64,000 nucleotides of DNA from an uncultured bacterium (GTDB lineage Bacteria > Hydrogenedentota > Hydrogenedentia > Hydrogenedentales > CAILVY01), in assembly GCA_937951485.1 (NCBI GenBank), contig CALEDJ010000004.1:22297-86296 (forward strand), written 5' to 3'. The notes below the pieces were generated by a model, which was given only the letters and a program-made list of their open reading frames with translations, made no database searches and was not told where the DNA came from. Shown here one piece after another: positions 40,709-50,474 of the stretch. The position numbers were made by a program, and so were the translations under genes. Each line of letters opens with the position of its first letter. Within the stretch, counting starts at the first letter, position 1.

Positions 40709-41650
40709 ATGGAGAACGGCGCACAGGCGCACGTGCCCGTGCTGGCAGAGACTGCGCTGGAATGGCTTGAAGTGAAGCCGGACGGCGTGTACGTGGATTG
40801 TACCGCCGGGGCGGGCGGCCACGCGGTGATGATTGCGGCGCGTCTGACCGCAGGCGGTCGCCTGCTCGCGATAGACCGCGACCCCATGGCGGCGGAACTG
40901 GCGGCGGAACGACTGCGGGAATATGCCTGCGCCACCGTGGCGCGGGGCAATTACGGGAACTTGCAGGAAATCCTGACGGCGGCGGGGCTGGCGGCGGTGG
41001 ATGGCATTCTCATCGATGCCGGACTTTCCAGCATGCAGTTGAATACGCCTTCACGGGGTTTCTCCTTTCAGGAGTCGGGACCGCTCGACATGCGCATGAA
41101 CCCCGAACAGGGCGAGACCGCCGCTGCTTATCTGGCGCGCGTGACGGAGACGGAACTGACCGGGGTCCTGCGCCAATACGGCGATGTCGGCCCGGCCCGG
41201 CGCATCGCGCGGGCGATTCTGCGCCGCCGGGCGGCGGACGCCCTCAAGAGCACGGACGATCTGGCCGACGCGGTGCGTGAAGCGCTGGAGTTTGTGCGCG
41301 GTGTCCCGGAGGAGATTCGGACGGTGTTTCAGGCGATTCGTATCGTGGTGAACGACGAATTGGGTCATCTGGAGCGCGGATTGCGCCAGGCCGTGGCCGC
41401 GCTGCGGCCCGGCGGACGCCTCGTGGTGATTTCCTTTCATTCCGGTGAAGACCGCGTGGTGAAGGGCGTGCTTCGCGAGGCATCGCGCGCCCGGCGGACG
41501 CTGCGGGAGGATGGACGAACATTGTCGGTGCGGCCGCCAGAGGTGCGCATCCTGACGCCCAGGCCGGTGCTTCCCGATGCCGACGAGATCGCGCGTAATC
41601 CACGGGCAAAGAGCGCGCGGTTGCGGGTCGCGGAACGCCTGGCGGAATAG
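40709..41650 (+). CDS. rsmH: 16S rRNA (cytosine1402-N4) methyltransferase
   Basis: 313 residues, the family's normal length. SAM binding is shown by VDCTAGAGGHAVMI near residue 30 and DRDP near residue 55; GILIDAGLSSMQLN and MRMNPEQGETAA follow, then VFQAIRIVVNDEL and VISFHSGEDRVVK. It methylates C1402 of 16S rRNA in the ribosomal P site. ATG 40709 has GGAGGAACG upstream. It follows the STAS gene by 47 bp and precedes the FtsL-like gene by 12. Confidence 0.93.
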   Translation: MENGAQAHVPVLAETALEWLEVKPDGVYVDCTAGAGGHAVMIAARLTAGGRLLAIDRDPMAAELAAERLREYACATVARGNYGNLQEILTAAGLAAVDGILIDAGLSSMQLNTPSRGFSFQESGPLDMRMNPEQGETAAAYLARVTETELTGVLRQYGDVGPARRIARAILRRRAADALKSTDDLADAVREALEFVRGVPEEIRTVFQAIRIVVNDELGHLERGLRQAVAALRPGGRLVVISFHSGEDRVVKGVLREASRARRTLREDGRTLSVRPPEVRILTPRPVLPDADEIARNPRAKSARLRVAERLAE

Positions 41651-41662
41651 GGAGAAGAGGTC

Positions 41663-42454
41663 ATGCACAAAATCAATCGTCGGGAACAGCGGCGCGCATT
41701 GTATGGGTGGGTTCCATACGCGCCGCTTGTCGCCGTGGTGTTTGGTGTCCTGTTTTGCGACGCATGGCTCAACATCCAGACGCGCCGGACGGATTATGAG
41801 TTGGGACGGCTGAACCGGCGGATGCGGGAATTGCGGGCGGAATTGGATGCGCTGCGCGGGGAGCAGGCCGAACGCGAAGGCATCGGCCTGCTGGGGGACA
41901 AAGCGGCAGCGCTGGGGCTTGTGGAACCGGAACCCCGGCAGGTTATGCGCATAACCTATGATAAGCGCAGTGTCGTTCCACGCGAACAGGCGCCGATGAC
42001 CATCGCGCACCTGAATGCATCGGAAGACCGGCGGGATGCTGGACGCCAGGATCATCGGACTGCCACGATTCTACTTGATGCGCCGAAAATCTCTTCTCCC
42101 CATTCGGATGCGGCAGTCCAGGAGACGGCTGCGCCTGCGTTTCGTTTAACGCGCGCTCCGATGTCTCTGAGTCAGCGGGAATGCCTCAGCCCGGAGGGCG
42201 AATCACTCTTGCCGGACGTCATGGCCGCAATCAATCAGGCAAGGGCGGAGGTCCGGCCGGAACCTCCTATTCCCCCTGATGCGTCGCTTGATGTATTGGG
42301 CGTGGCGTTATCCCGCGAATCTATGGCGCAAAGCCCGCCGACGAATCCGCCTCATCATGACAGCCCGGCGGAAGACATCGTGCTGGCACCGCTGTTGGCG
42401 GATTTGGATCAGGAACTGAAAAAGGAATGGAAACTGTTAAACGCTTCGCTGTGA
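41663..42454 (+). CDS. ftsL: FtsL-like cell division protein with long C-terminal extension
   Basis: 263 residues. A single membrane helix lies at about 16-34 (VPYAPLVAVVFGVLFCDAW), followed by a coiled coil (YELGRLNRRMRELRAELDAL) and LGLVEPEPRQV, which fits FtsL/LPxA logic. Its place between rsmH and ftsI supports the call. FtsL proteins are usually near 100-120 residues; here 150 extra residues, Pro/Ala/Asp-rich and probably disordered, follow in the periplasm. AGAGGT is upstream of ATG 41663. Symbol by position and topology only. Confidence 0.7.
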   Translation: MHKINRREQRRALYGWVPYAPLVAVVFGVLFCDAWLNIQTRRTDYELGRLNRRMRELRAELDALRGEQAEREGIGLLGDKAAALGLVEPEPRQVMRITYDKRSVVPREQAPMTIAHLNASEDRRDAGRQDHRTATILLDAPKISSPHSDAAVQETAAPAFRLTRAPMSLSQRECLSPEGESLLPDVMAAINQARAEVRPEPPIPPDASLDVLGVALSRESMAQSPPTNPPHHDSPAEDIVLAPLLADLDQELKKEWKLLNASL

Positions 42455-42520
42455 TCAGGCGCATCACGCGCCGCAACCGGCGTCGAGGGTAAAGATGCAA
42501 CAGCGTCACATAAGGGGTGG

Positions 42521-44743
42521 ATGGTGAAACGGGACAGACGCGGCGCGGCGGCGGCTGAACGCTACGGCGGCGCGCCGGAAAAAGAAATGCGCAAGCGGAT
42601 GCGGATATTGCTTGTCGGCTTCCTGGTGGTATTCTCCATTGTCGCGGCGCGTTTGTGTCAACTGCATTTGAATCCCCGCCTGGAATTGACCGCCGAGGAA
42701 CAATTCCACATCGGCCAGGTGGAATTGCGCGAACCGCGCGGCGAAATCTTTGATCGCAACGGCCTCCTGCTGGCGACGGACCGCCTTGCCCCCTCGCTGT
42801 GGGCAGACCCCCGCAAGGTGTCGGACCCGCACCGCCTGGCGGCGCTGATTCGGGAACGGATCGGCGCCGTCCCTGAGGATTTGGAAGAACGTCTGGGCAA
42901 ATGCGACGCATCGGGCAATCCGCGGAAATTTGTCTGGGTCAAACGGTGGATCAGTGATGTGCCCGAATCGGTGTTTACCTCACTGGTGGAGGACAGCCAC
43001 GGCGCGCTGGCCATTCAGCACGAGCCGGTGCGATATTACCCTCATCGCGACACTGCGGCGCATCTGCTGGGCTTTGTGAACCGCTCCGGCGAAGCCTCCG
43101 AAGGATTGGAACTGCTCTTTGACAATCACCTGCGGAGTGTGCCGGGACGCTACACCGCCCGCAAGGATGTGAACCGGCGGCTCCTGGATTCGCTCACCCT
43201 CGAATACACGCCGCCGAAGGGGGGCGACGCCGTGCAGTTGACGCTGGATACGGAAATCCAGCATGCCCTGGAGCGCGCGCTCGACGCGCGTATCGAAGAG
43301 ACCAGGGCGTCTCGCGGGATGGGCCTCATTATGAATCCGTATTCCGGGGCCATTCTGGCGCTTGCGACCCGGCCCGCCTTCGACCCCAACCAATACGACC
43401 AGTTTCCGGCGGAATTGCGCAAGAACAGCGCATTAATAGACGTGTTCGAGCCGGGTTCGGCGTTCAAGATTGTGGCGGCGGCCGCGGCGCTGGAACATCG
43501 CCTCATCACGACGGACACGTTGATTGACTGTGAGAACGGATCATTCAATCCCTACGGCCACCGTATCCGTGATGTGAAAAAGATGGGCGTGGTGCCTTTT
43601 TCCCGCGCCTTCGAGCAATCCAGCAACATCGCCATCATCAAAGTCGGGGCGATGCTGGGTCCGGAGCGCATGGAGGAATGGATAGTTCGCTTCGGTTTCG
43701 GCGCGCGCACGTGTCCGGATTTTCAGGTGGAAAGCGCCGGGATTTTCCGCCCGCGCAGGCAGTGGTCACGGCTGACCATGGGGTCTTTGCCGATGGGCCA
43801 GGAACTCGCTGTGACCATGCCGCAACTCGCCCGCGCGTTTGCGGTTATCGCCAATGGCGGCTATCTGGTGGAACCGTATTTCGTCGAGCGCGCCGTATCT
43901 CGCACGGGCGAGATCACCTATCAGCGGCGGCCCCCGGCGCGCCAGCGTATTCTCTCGCCGGAGACCGTGGACACCATGCGTGATCTGTGCCATCAGGTCG
44001 TGGCGCACGGTACGGGGCGGCATGCCGCCATTCCGGAATATCGGGCCGGCGGCAAGACCGGCACGGCACAGATGGCGCGCAAGGACGGCCGGGGCTATGA
44101 CCCGGACCGGGTGACGGCGATCTTCGCGGGCTTTGCGCCTGTGATGAATCCCCAAATTGTAGCGGTCTTCGTAATCCAGGAGCCGATGGTGCGCCCGCAT
44201 TACGGCGGCGTCATCTGCGGGCCTCTGTTCAAGAGCGTTGTGCGTGACGCGCTGATCCGCCTGCATGTGCCGGAGGATCCCATGGAAAAGGCTCCCGTCA
44301 AGAAGGACGGGAAGAAGTCCGGCCTGACAATGGCGTCCTCCAGCACCCCGCATGGCGCTCCGAACGACACGGGAGCACATGCAAACGATGTGATCTGGGA
44401 AGACGCGGATACAGTGGCGGAAAGGGCGGAACTGGAAGCGTTCGCCCAGTCGCTTGACGCCATGATGCAGCCTTTGGACACGCTGCGTCTGGTTGCAGCG
44501 CCCGCAGATGCAACCAATTTCTCCAGCGCGGTATTACCCGATTTTACCGGGATGACCAAGCGCGAGGCGCTGGATGCGCTGCGGCGGCTCGGTGTCGCGT
44601 GGGACCAACAAGGCAGCGGTTGGGTGGTTGCCCAAGACCCGCCGCCGGGAACCCCGGTACCTGAAGTGGCCTATTGCGCGCTTGAATTCTCAAACGTTCG
44701 GACGGAAATCCTTGAGAAAGATGACAAGAAAAGAACTTCTTGA
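42521..44743 (+). CDS. ftsI: Septal penicillin-binding protein (PBP3/FtsI type) with PASTA domain
   Basis: 740 residues. Membrane anchor near 29-46 (ILLVGFLVVFSIVAA), then the PBP dimer domain (EPRGEIFDRNG) and a transpeptidase domain with EPGSAFK (Ser near 313), SSN near 367-369, and KTGTA (Lys near 512). The end has one PASTA-like repeat (LPDFTGMTKREALDALRRLG, then PPPGTPVP). It cross-links septal peptidoglycan. E. coli FtsI lacks PASTA; such domains are common in Gram-positive and some other lineages. GTG 42524 is an alternative start. Overlaps murE by 23 nt. Confidence 0.9.
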   Translation: MVKRDRRGAAAAERYGGAPEKEMRKRMRILLVGFLVVFSIVAARLCQLHLNPRLELTAEEQFHIGQVELREPRGEIFDRNGLLLATDRLAPSLWADPRKVSDPHRLAALIRERIGAVPEDLEERLGKCDASGNPRKFVWVKRWISDVPESVFTSLVEDSHGALAIQHEPVRYYPHRDTAAHLLGFVNRSGEASEGLELLFDNHLRSVPGRYTARKDVNRRLLDSLTLEYTPPKGGDAVQLTLDTEIQHALERALDARIEETRASRGMGLIMNPYSGAILALATRPAFDPNQYDQFPAELRKNSALIDVFEPGSAFKIVAAAAALEHRLITTDTLIDCENGSFNPYGHRIRDVKKMGVVPFSRAFEQSSNIAIIKVGAMLGPERMEEWIVRFGFGARTCPDFQVESAGIFRPRRQWSRLTMGSLPMGQELAVTMPQLARAFAVIANGGYLVEPYFVERAVSRTGEITYQRRPPARQRILSPETVDTMRDLCHQVVAHGTGRHAAIPEYRAGGKTGTAQMARKDGRGYDPDRVTAIFAGFAPVMNPQIVAVFVIQEPMVRPHYGGVICGPLFKSVVRDALIRLHVPEDPMEKAPVKKDGKKSGLTMASSSTPHGAPNDTGAHANDVIWEDADTVAERAELEAFAQSLDAMMQPLDTLRLVAAPADATNFSSAVLPDFTGMTKREALDALRRLGVAWDQQGSGWVVAQDPPPGTPVPEVAYCALEFSNVRTEILEKDDKKRTS

Positions 44744-46187
44744 TCTGATTGGATGCCCCCAGGATGGCGGCCGGGAGTTTACAATCACCGCTGTGACAGA
44801 GGACTCCCGGCGTGTGTGCCGGGGCGCGCTTTTTGTGGCTGTACGCGGGGCGCATGCGGATGGGCACGACCATGCCGAAAAAGCGGTCAAAGCGGGCGCA
44901 ACCGCAATTCTCGGCGACCGGGAGGGCATAAAGGAACTACATGGGGTCCCTTATGTTCGTTTTGCAACGCCGCGCCGCGCGGCGGGCATTATCGCGCATG
45001 CGCTGTCGGGAAACCCCACGCGTGACATGACAGTCATCGGGATCACAGGCACGAACGGCAAGTCGAGCACCGCGTATCTGACCCAGGCGGTGCTTCAGCA
45101 GGCAGGGCATCCCACGGCGAATTTCGGCACCCTGGGCTATGAGATCGCCGGCGCGATGCACAACGCGCCCCATACCACGCCGTTCGGCGAGGAACTCGCC
45201 TTGCTTTTCATGCAGGCGCGCGACGCCGGGCATACCCATGTGGTCATGGAGGTCAGTTCGCACGCATTGGACCAGGACCGCGTGGCGGGCATTCACTTCA
45301 CGGCGGGCGCATTCACCAATCTCAGCCAGGATCATCTGGATTATCACCAGGACATGGAACACTACCTTCGTGCGAAACTCAGGTTTTTTGAACTTGTCGA
45401 AGGCGCGGGTTGTTTCACCGTGGTGAACGCGGATGATCCGGTTGCGCCTCATTTTGTTGACGCCTCACGGGGAAGGTGCATCACTTTCGGGAATGCGGGG
45501 GACTGCCGCGCCGCGCACATCCGACCGGAAGTCGCCTCCACGCGCTTCACGTTGCACACGCCCTGGGGCAGCACTCCCGTAACACTGCGGCTGGCAGGCC
45601 GCCACAATGTGTGGAACGCGCTGTGCGCCGCGGCGATCACGGGCGGGCTGGGCATCCCTCTGGATGCCATCGCAGAGGGACTGGGCGCCCTGACGCGCGT
45701 GCCCGGACGTTTTGAGGCGGTGGACGCCGGGCAGGATTTTCACGTCATCGTGGATTACGCACACACGGAAGACGGTCTGCGCAATGTGCTGGAGGCGGCG
45801 CGCGCACTTTGCCGGGGCCGCATCATCACCGTATTTGGCTGTGGCGGCGACCGCGACAAAGGCAAACGCCCCAAGATGGGCGCGACGGCTGCGCGTCTCT
45901 CGGATTTCTGCGTGGTCACCAGCGACAACCCACGCACGGAAGACCCGCATCGCATCCTGCTTGACATTGAAGTCGGCCTGCAGCGGGAAGGCAAGCGCAA
46001 GAACGAGGACTATCTGGTGATTGAAAGCCGGGAAGAGGCCATTCGCGCGGCCATTGGCATGGCGCGTGCGGGTGACCTGGTGATGATCGCGGGCAAAGGC
46101 CATGAAACCTATCAGATCGCAGGAGACCAGCGGATTCCCTTCGATGACCGGGAAGCGGCGCGCGCAATTCTGACGGAACGGCGGTGA
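44721..46187 (+). CDS. murE: UDP-MurNAc-tripeptide synthetase (meso-DAP-adding type)
   Basis: 488 residues. Adds the third residue to UDP-MurNAc-L-Ala-D-Glu. ATP loop GITGTNGKSSTAYL near residue 105, FTNLSQDHLDYH in the middle, and TSDNPRTEDP near 405: the DNPR motif marks meso-diaminopimelate specificity, so the wall is DAP-type. The start at ATG 44721 lies inside ftsI, with GAGAAAG upstream; an open frame extends further but is not used. Overlap with ftsI (23 nt) and with murF (4 nt, GTGA) points to a single tightly coupled operon. Confidence 0.92.
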   Translation: MTRKELLDLIGCPQDGGREFTITAVTEDSRRVCRGALFVAVRGAHADGHDHAEKAVKAGATAILGDREGIKELHGVPYVRFATPRRAAGIIAHALSGNPTRDMTVIGITGTNGKSSTAYLTQAVLQQAGHPTANFGTLGYEIAGAMHNAPHTTPFGEELALLFMQARDAGHTHVVMEVSSHALDQDRVAGIHFTAGAFTNLSQDHLDYHQDMEHYLRAKLRFFELVEGAGCFTVVNADDPVAPHFVDASRGRCITFGNAGDCRAAHIRPEVASTRFTLHTPWGSTPVTLRLAGRHNVWNALCAAAITGGLGIPLDAIAEGLGALTRVPGRFEAVDAGQDFHVIVDYAHTEDGLRNVLEAARALCRGRIITVFGCGGDRDKGKRPKMGATAARLSDFCVVTSDNPRTEDPHRILLDIEVGLQREGKRKNEDYLVIESREEAIRAAIGMARAGDLVMIAGKGHETYQIAGDQRIPFDDREAARAILTERR

Positions 46188-47551
46188 GCATGGGATGGCG
46201 CTGCACATTGCGGGAACTGGCGGACGCCATCGGCGCGGAATTCCCTGACTGTGCGGATCCGGAGACAGCGTTCAGCGGCGTGTCCACCGACACGCGGACC
46301 CTGCGTCCAGGCGAGGTTTTCTTTGCGTTGCGCGGAGATCGCTTCGACGGCAACCGTTTCGTGGACGAGGCGATCCAGAAAGGCGCGGCGGCGGCGGTCT
46401 GCATGGAAAGGGGCGGATCGGGGCCGCGCCTGCTTGTGGATGATGCGTTGGGGGCATTGCAGCGTTTCGCTGCCTGGCATCGGGCGCAGTGGCATATCCC
46501 GGTCATCGCCATCACGGGTTCCTGCGGCAAGACTACGACCAAGGACTTGATCGCGGCCTTGCTGTCCTCAAAATATGCCGTGGTGAAAACCGAAGGCAAC
46601 CTGAACAACGAGATTGGCTGTCCGCTTTCCCTGTTGCGCCTGGATGATCACGCGCAGGCGGCCGTGATTGAGATGGGCGCCAATCATATGGGGGAGATCG
46701 CGTCGCTGTGCCGCATCGCGCGGCCCACGGAATCGGCAGTGACGATGGTGGCGCCCGCCCACTTGGAGGGCTTTGGGAGTATCGAGGGCGTGGCCCGCGC
46801 CAAGGGCGAAATCGCCGAAGGGCTTCCGGCCGATGGATGCTTTTACGTCAATGCCGATGATCCCTGGTGCCGATGGATCGGCGACCGGTTCCCCGGCGAG
46901 AAGGTTTTTTTCGGGCGCGCCGGCGATGTCGTGTTGAAACGTTGTGCGCCGGACGCTTCCGGTGAGATGGTACTGGATGTGGCGCCGGTGGGCGCGTTGC
47001 GGTTGCCGTTGCCCGCACCGACCCATGCGGCCAATGCACTGTTGGCAATTGCCGTGGGATTGCGACACGGCATTGCGGAATTTGAAGGGCCGTTGCGCGA
47101 GGCGTGCCGCGCATCGGTGCGTTTCCGCACGCTGCGCGTGGGACCGTTGCAGGTTCTTGACGACAGTTATAACGCCAATCCGGCCAGCATGGCGGCGGCG
47201 CTCGAGGCGCTGGCGTTGCGGGCGCGTGGCGGCAGGCGCATTGCGGCGCTCGGCGCGATGCTGGAATTGGGCGGGGAAGCCGCCTTGTGGCACCGACAGG
47301 TCGGCGAGACCGCCGCGCGCCAAGGGGTGACGCATCTCTTTGCACGGGGGCCGAACGCCCGTGATATGATTGAAGGCGCGCGCGCCGCCGGCGTTCCCCA
47401 TGCGGAATGCATCGAAGAACACGACGCCATCGCCCGGGTTGTGCGCGAACTTGCGGAACCGGGTGATTCCCTTCTGGTCAAAGGGTCGCGCGGCATGCGC
47501 ATGGAGCGCGTCATCGAGTGTCTGCGCGCCCTTTACGGAGAATCAACATGA
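46184..47551 (+). CDS. murF: UDP-MurNAc-tripeptide:D-Ala-D-Ala ligase
   Basis: 455 residues. The N-terminal MurF domain (FSGVSTDTRTLRPGEVFFAL, then GDRFDGN), ATP loop ITGSCGKTTTKDL near residue 110, KTEGNLNNEIGCPLSLL and DDSYNANPASM near 325 are all standard. Adds D-Ala-D-Ala to UDP-MurNAc-tripeptide. GTG 46184 overlaps the murE stop; ATG 46190 is an alternative. Its own stop overlaps a short reading frame described below. Confidence 0.92.
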   Translation: MSMGWRCTLRELADAIGAEFPDCADPETAFSGVSTDTRTLRPGEVFFALRGDRFDGNRFVDEAIQKGAAAAVCMERGGSGPRLLVDDALGALQRFAAWHRAQWHIPVIAITGSCGKTTTKDLIAALLSSKYAVVKTEGNLNNEIGCPLSLLRLDDHAQAAVIEMGANHMGEIASLCRIARPTESAVTMVAPAHLEGFGSIEGVARAKGEIAEGLPADGCFYVNADDPWCRWIGDRFPGEKVFFGRAGDVVLKRCAPDASGEMVLDVAPVGALRLPLPAPTHAANALLAIAVGLRHGIAEFEGPLREACRASVRFRTLRVGPLQVLDDSYNANPASMAAALEALALRARGGRRIAALGAMLELGGEAALWHRQVGETAARQGVTHLFARGPNARDMIEGARAAGVPHAECIEEHDAIARVVRELAEPGDSLLVKGSRGMRMERVIECLRALYGEST

Positions 47552-47634
47552 CGCGGCGGCATTATTACATCCTTCGCAGAAGCCATGCGGCGCGCCGTCG
47601 AAAGGACAATCCATGCTGTATTACCTCGCGCTGA
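47548..47634 (+). other. 28-codon reading frame bridging murF and mraY
   Basis: ATG 47548 overlaps the murF stop (ATGA) and has GGAG 7 nt upstream. The frame encodes 28 residues, Arg/His-rich, and ends 22 nt inside mraY. It may be a translational coupler that carries ribosomes to the mraY start at 47613; equally it may be chance. Confidence 0.25.
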
Positions 47635-49097
47635 CATTGAAACCATATATCGGCGCGATGAACGTACTCACCTATCACACCGTGCGCGCCGGCGGCGCGG
47701 CGATTACAGGATTCCTGTTCTGTCTGCTTTTCGGCCCCGCCATCATCCGCGTTCTGCGCGAGTTCAAGATCGGCCAGATCATCAAGAAGGACCACGTGGC
47801 CGACTTGCATGCCCTGCACAAAAGCAAGGCGGGCACGCCCACCATGGGCGGGACGATGATTCTGCTCTCGACGGTCTTGTCGCTGCTCTTGTGGGGTCGG
47901 TTGAACAACCGGCTCTTATGGTTGGCGATCATGGTGCTGCTGCTGCTCGGTGCGGTGGGATTCATTGACGATTACATCAAACTGAAGCGCAAACACAACG
48001 ACGGACTCAGCGCGCGCGCCAAGTTCGCCGGTCAGATTATCACCGGACTGATCCTTGGCCTGTATCTGATCGGCAACCCAATCACCGTAAGCGCCACCTA
48101 CCTCTATCCCCGCGATGTCACGGACTGGCAGGCGCTCTCGAAAGCGTTCCTGACGGCAATTCAATCCGATGCCCCGTCGCCGGTGCGCGCGATTTGGCTG
48201 CACATGCCGCTTGAGGCGCGGCAGAAAACGGCCGAGGCCGCCCCGCACGCGGTGGAATCGCAGGAAGCGCGCCGGGAATTGCTGCAGGGGTTGAACAGCG
48301 TGCTGGGCCAACGCCGGCTTTATGACCCCAATCTGTGGCCGGACGAGATGCTGACGCCGGAAGCCCGGGCGCTGATCGCGCGAGACCCGCAAACCCTGGG
48401 CGATCTGGAGGTGGTTCGTCTGGACCGCCTGCTGGTTGAGGCGGCGCTGCCGGAGGCCGTCGCCCACAGCGTGCCCAACCTCCACACCAAGGTGGGTATT
48501 CCCGGTTTCAAGGATACCTACCTCCCCCTGGGGCCGATCTACGTGTTGTTTGTTATCCTTATCATCGTGGCGGTGTCCAATGCGGTGAACCTCACCGACG
48601 GATTGGATGGCCTGGCGGGGGGCGCGTCGGTGATCTCCATCCTGACCTATGCAGGCATCGCCTACGTGGTGAGCCGCGCCGACTGGTCGCAGTATCTTTT
48701 TGTCACCTATGTGCCCGAAGCGAGCGAATTGTTCGTTTTTGGCGGGGTGCTGCTGGGTGCGGGCTTGGGTTTTCTGTGGTTCAATGCGCATCCCGCGGAG
48801 ATCTTCATGGGCGACACGGGATCGCTTTCACTGGGCGGTGCGATCGCGGCGCTGGCCATTCTCACCAAGCAGGAATTGCTGCTCCCGCTGGTGGCGGGGC
48901 TTTTCGCCTTGGAAGCCGCCAGTGTAGTGATTCAGGTGGCTTCTTTCAAACTGACGGGCAAACGGGTATTTCGCATGGCCCCCCTTCATCATCATTTTGA
49001 GTTGATGGGCTGGTCGGAAACCAAGGTGACCATGCGCTTCTGGATTATCGCGCTGCTTCTGGCGCTCATGAGTTTCAGCACGCTTAAACTCAGATGA
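47613..49097 (+). CDS. mraY: Phospho-MurNAc-pentapeptide transferase with large periplasmic-loop insertion
   Basis: 494 residues against about 360 in E. coli. Ten membrane helices, with KSKAGTPTMGGTMIL near 70, FIDDYIKLKRK (DDxx active-site Asp pair), NAVNLTDGLDGLAGG and FMGDTGSLSLGG, and the late PLHHHFELMGW. It joins UDP-MurNAc-pentapeptide to undecaprenyl phosphate (lipid I). Compared with E. coli, about 130 residues, helical and charged, are inserted at roughly 168-295 before NAVNLTDG, in a loop outside the core. AAAGGAC precedes ATG 47613; the frame is open upstream but shows no other start of merit. Confidence 0.9.
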   Translation: MLYYLALTLKPYIGAMNVLTYHTVRAGGAAITGFLFCLLFGPAIIRVLREFKIGQIIKKDHVADLHALHKSKAGTPTMGGTMILLSTVLSLLLWGRLNNRLLWLAIMVLLLLGAVGFIDDYIKLKRKHNDGLSARAKFAGQIITGLILGLYLIGNPITVSATYLYPRDVTDWQALSKAFLTAIQSDAPSPVRAIWLHMPLEARQKTAEAAPHAVESQEARRELLQGLNSVLGQRRLYDPNLWPDEMLTPEARALIARDPQTLGDLEVVRLDRLLVEAALPEAVAHSVPNLHTKVGIPGFKDTYLPLGPIYVLFVILIIVAVSNAVNLTDGLDGLAGGASVISILTYAGIAYVVSRADWSQYLFVTYVPEASELFVFGGVLLGAGLGFLWFNAHPAEIFMGDTGSLSLGGAIAALAILTKQELLLPLVAGLFALEAASVVIQVASFKLTGKRVFRMAPLHHHFELMGWSETKVTMRFWIIALLLALMSFSTLKLR

Positions 49098-49112
49098 AAC
49101 AGGCGGGGACAG

Positions 49113-50474
49113 GTGGAACTTCGCGGAAAAGACGTCGTGATCGCGGGCATGGGGCGCTCGGCGGTGGGCGCGGCAAAACTGTTGCAGGCGCGCGGCGCGC
49201 GCCCTTTTGTGAGCGACAGCAATCATGGGCCGTTTCTGGATGCCCATCGCGCCGCGCTGGATGCCTTGGGCGTCGCCTATGAATGCGGCGGCCACACCAT
49301 GAGCCGCTTCGAGGAGGCGGATCTCGTGGTGCTCAGCCCCGGCGTGCCCCCCGCGATTGCACCCGTGGCGCAGGCGCGCGCGCGCGCCGTGCCGGTCCTG
49401 GGGGAACTGGAACTGGCCTGGCGGTTCTGCCAGTCATGTGTGATTGCGGTGACCGGCACCAACGGCAAGACCACAACGACGGAACTGCTGTACGCCATGG
49501 TCGCCGCCTGCGGGCGCAGCGTGGCGCTGGCTGGAAACAACGACACGCCCCTGTCGCTGGCGGTGTTGGAGACCCCCCCCCCGGAATTCATTGTCCTGGA
49601 AGTCAGCAGTTATCAACTGGAAAGCGTTGAGATGTTTCACCCGTGGATTGCGGCGGTGCTGAATCTCACCCCGGATCACTTGGGTCGTCATGGCACGATG
49701 GATGAATACGCCGCGATGAAAGCGCGGATTTTCGCTCGCCAGACAAGCGGCGATATTGCTGTTGTGAACCGGGACGATCCCTGGACGACGGCGATGCCTG
49801 TCCCACCGGGTGTGCGGCGCATGGGGTTCAGCCTGACGGAGCGTATTACAGACGGCTGTTGGACGGACGGCGCAAACATATGCCATGGCGACGAAAGAGT
49901 GGCGGCGCTTGCCGATAATCCGTTGCCGGGACGACACAATCTGGCCAATGTGCTTGCGGCGTTGACGATGATGCGTGCGGGCGGTTTCGATTGGAAAGGA
50001 GTACTGACAGGGTTGCGTCAGTTCCGGGGGGTGGAGCATCGCATTGAGCATGTGCTCACGCGCGATGGCGTGGACTACTACAACGATTCCAAGTCCACGA
50101 ATGTGGACAGTCTTCGGGTCGCGCTGGAGAGTTTCGACCGGCCTGTCGTGCTGATTGCCGGCGGACGGGGCAAAGGCGCGGATTACCGCGTACTGCGGCC
50201 CCTGATCATGCGCAAGGTGAAACATATGGTCACGCTGGGTGAAGATGCGCCGTTGCTCGAAGCGGCCTTCAGCGACCTTGTGCCCGCCCTACGCGCCGAA
50301 AGCATGGCTGAGGCGGTGGCGCGCGCGCGCGCGGCGGCTTCTCCCGGCGACGTGGTGTTGCTCTCGCCGGCCTGCGCCAGTTTCGATATGTACGCCAATT
50401 TTGAGGAACGCGGCCGCGATTTCAAGCAGTGTGTAAGAACCCTGCTCGCGGCAAGAAGGGAAGTGTCAGCATGA
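49113..50474 (+). CDS. murD: UDP-MurNAc-L-Ala:D-Glu ligase
   Basis: 453 residues. The N-terminal Rossmann-like domain (GMGRSAVGAAKLLQARG), SPGVPP, ATP loop VTGTNGKTTTTEL near residue 112, VLEVSSYQLESV, LNLTPDHLGRHG and YNDSKSTNVDSL are all family signatures. Adds D-Glu to UDP-MurNAc-L-Ala. GTG 49113; the mraY stop is 15 nt upstream and AGGTG lies nearby. Stop overlaps the ftsW ATG (ATGA). Confidence 0.92.
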   Translation: MELRGKDVVIAGMGRSAVGAAKLLQARGARPFVSDSNHGPFLDAHRAALDALGVAYECGGHTMSRFEEADLVVLSPGVPPAIAPVAQARARAVPVLGELELAWRFCQSCVIAVTGTNGKTTTTELLYAMVAACGRSVALAGNNDTPLSLAVLETPPPEFIVLEVSSYQLESVEMFHPWIAAVLNLTPDHLGRHGTMDEYAAMKARIFARQTSGDIAVVNRDDPWTTAMPVPPGVRRMGFSLTERITDGCWTDGANICHGDERVAALADNPLPGRHNLANVLAALTMMRAGGFDWKGVLTGLRQFRGVEHRIEHVLTRDGVDYYNDSKSTNVDSLRVALESFDRPVVLIAGGRGKGADYRVLRPLIMRKVKHMVTLGEDAPLLEAAFSDLVPALRAESMAEAVARARAAASPGDVVLLSPACASFDMYANFEERGRDFKQCVRTLLAARREVSA

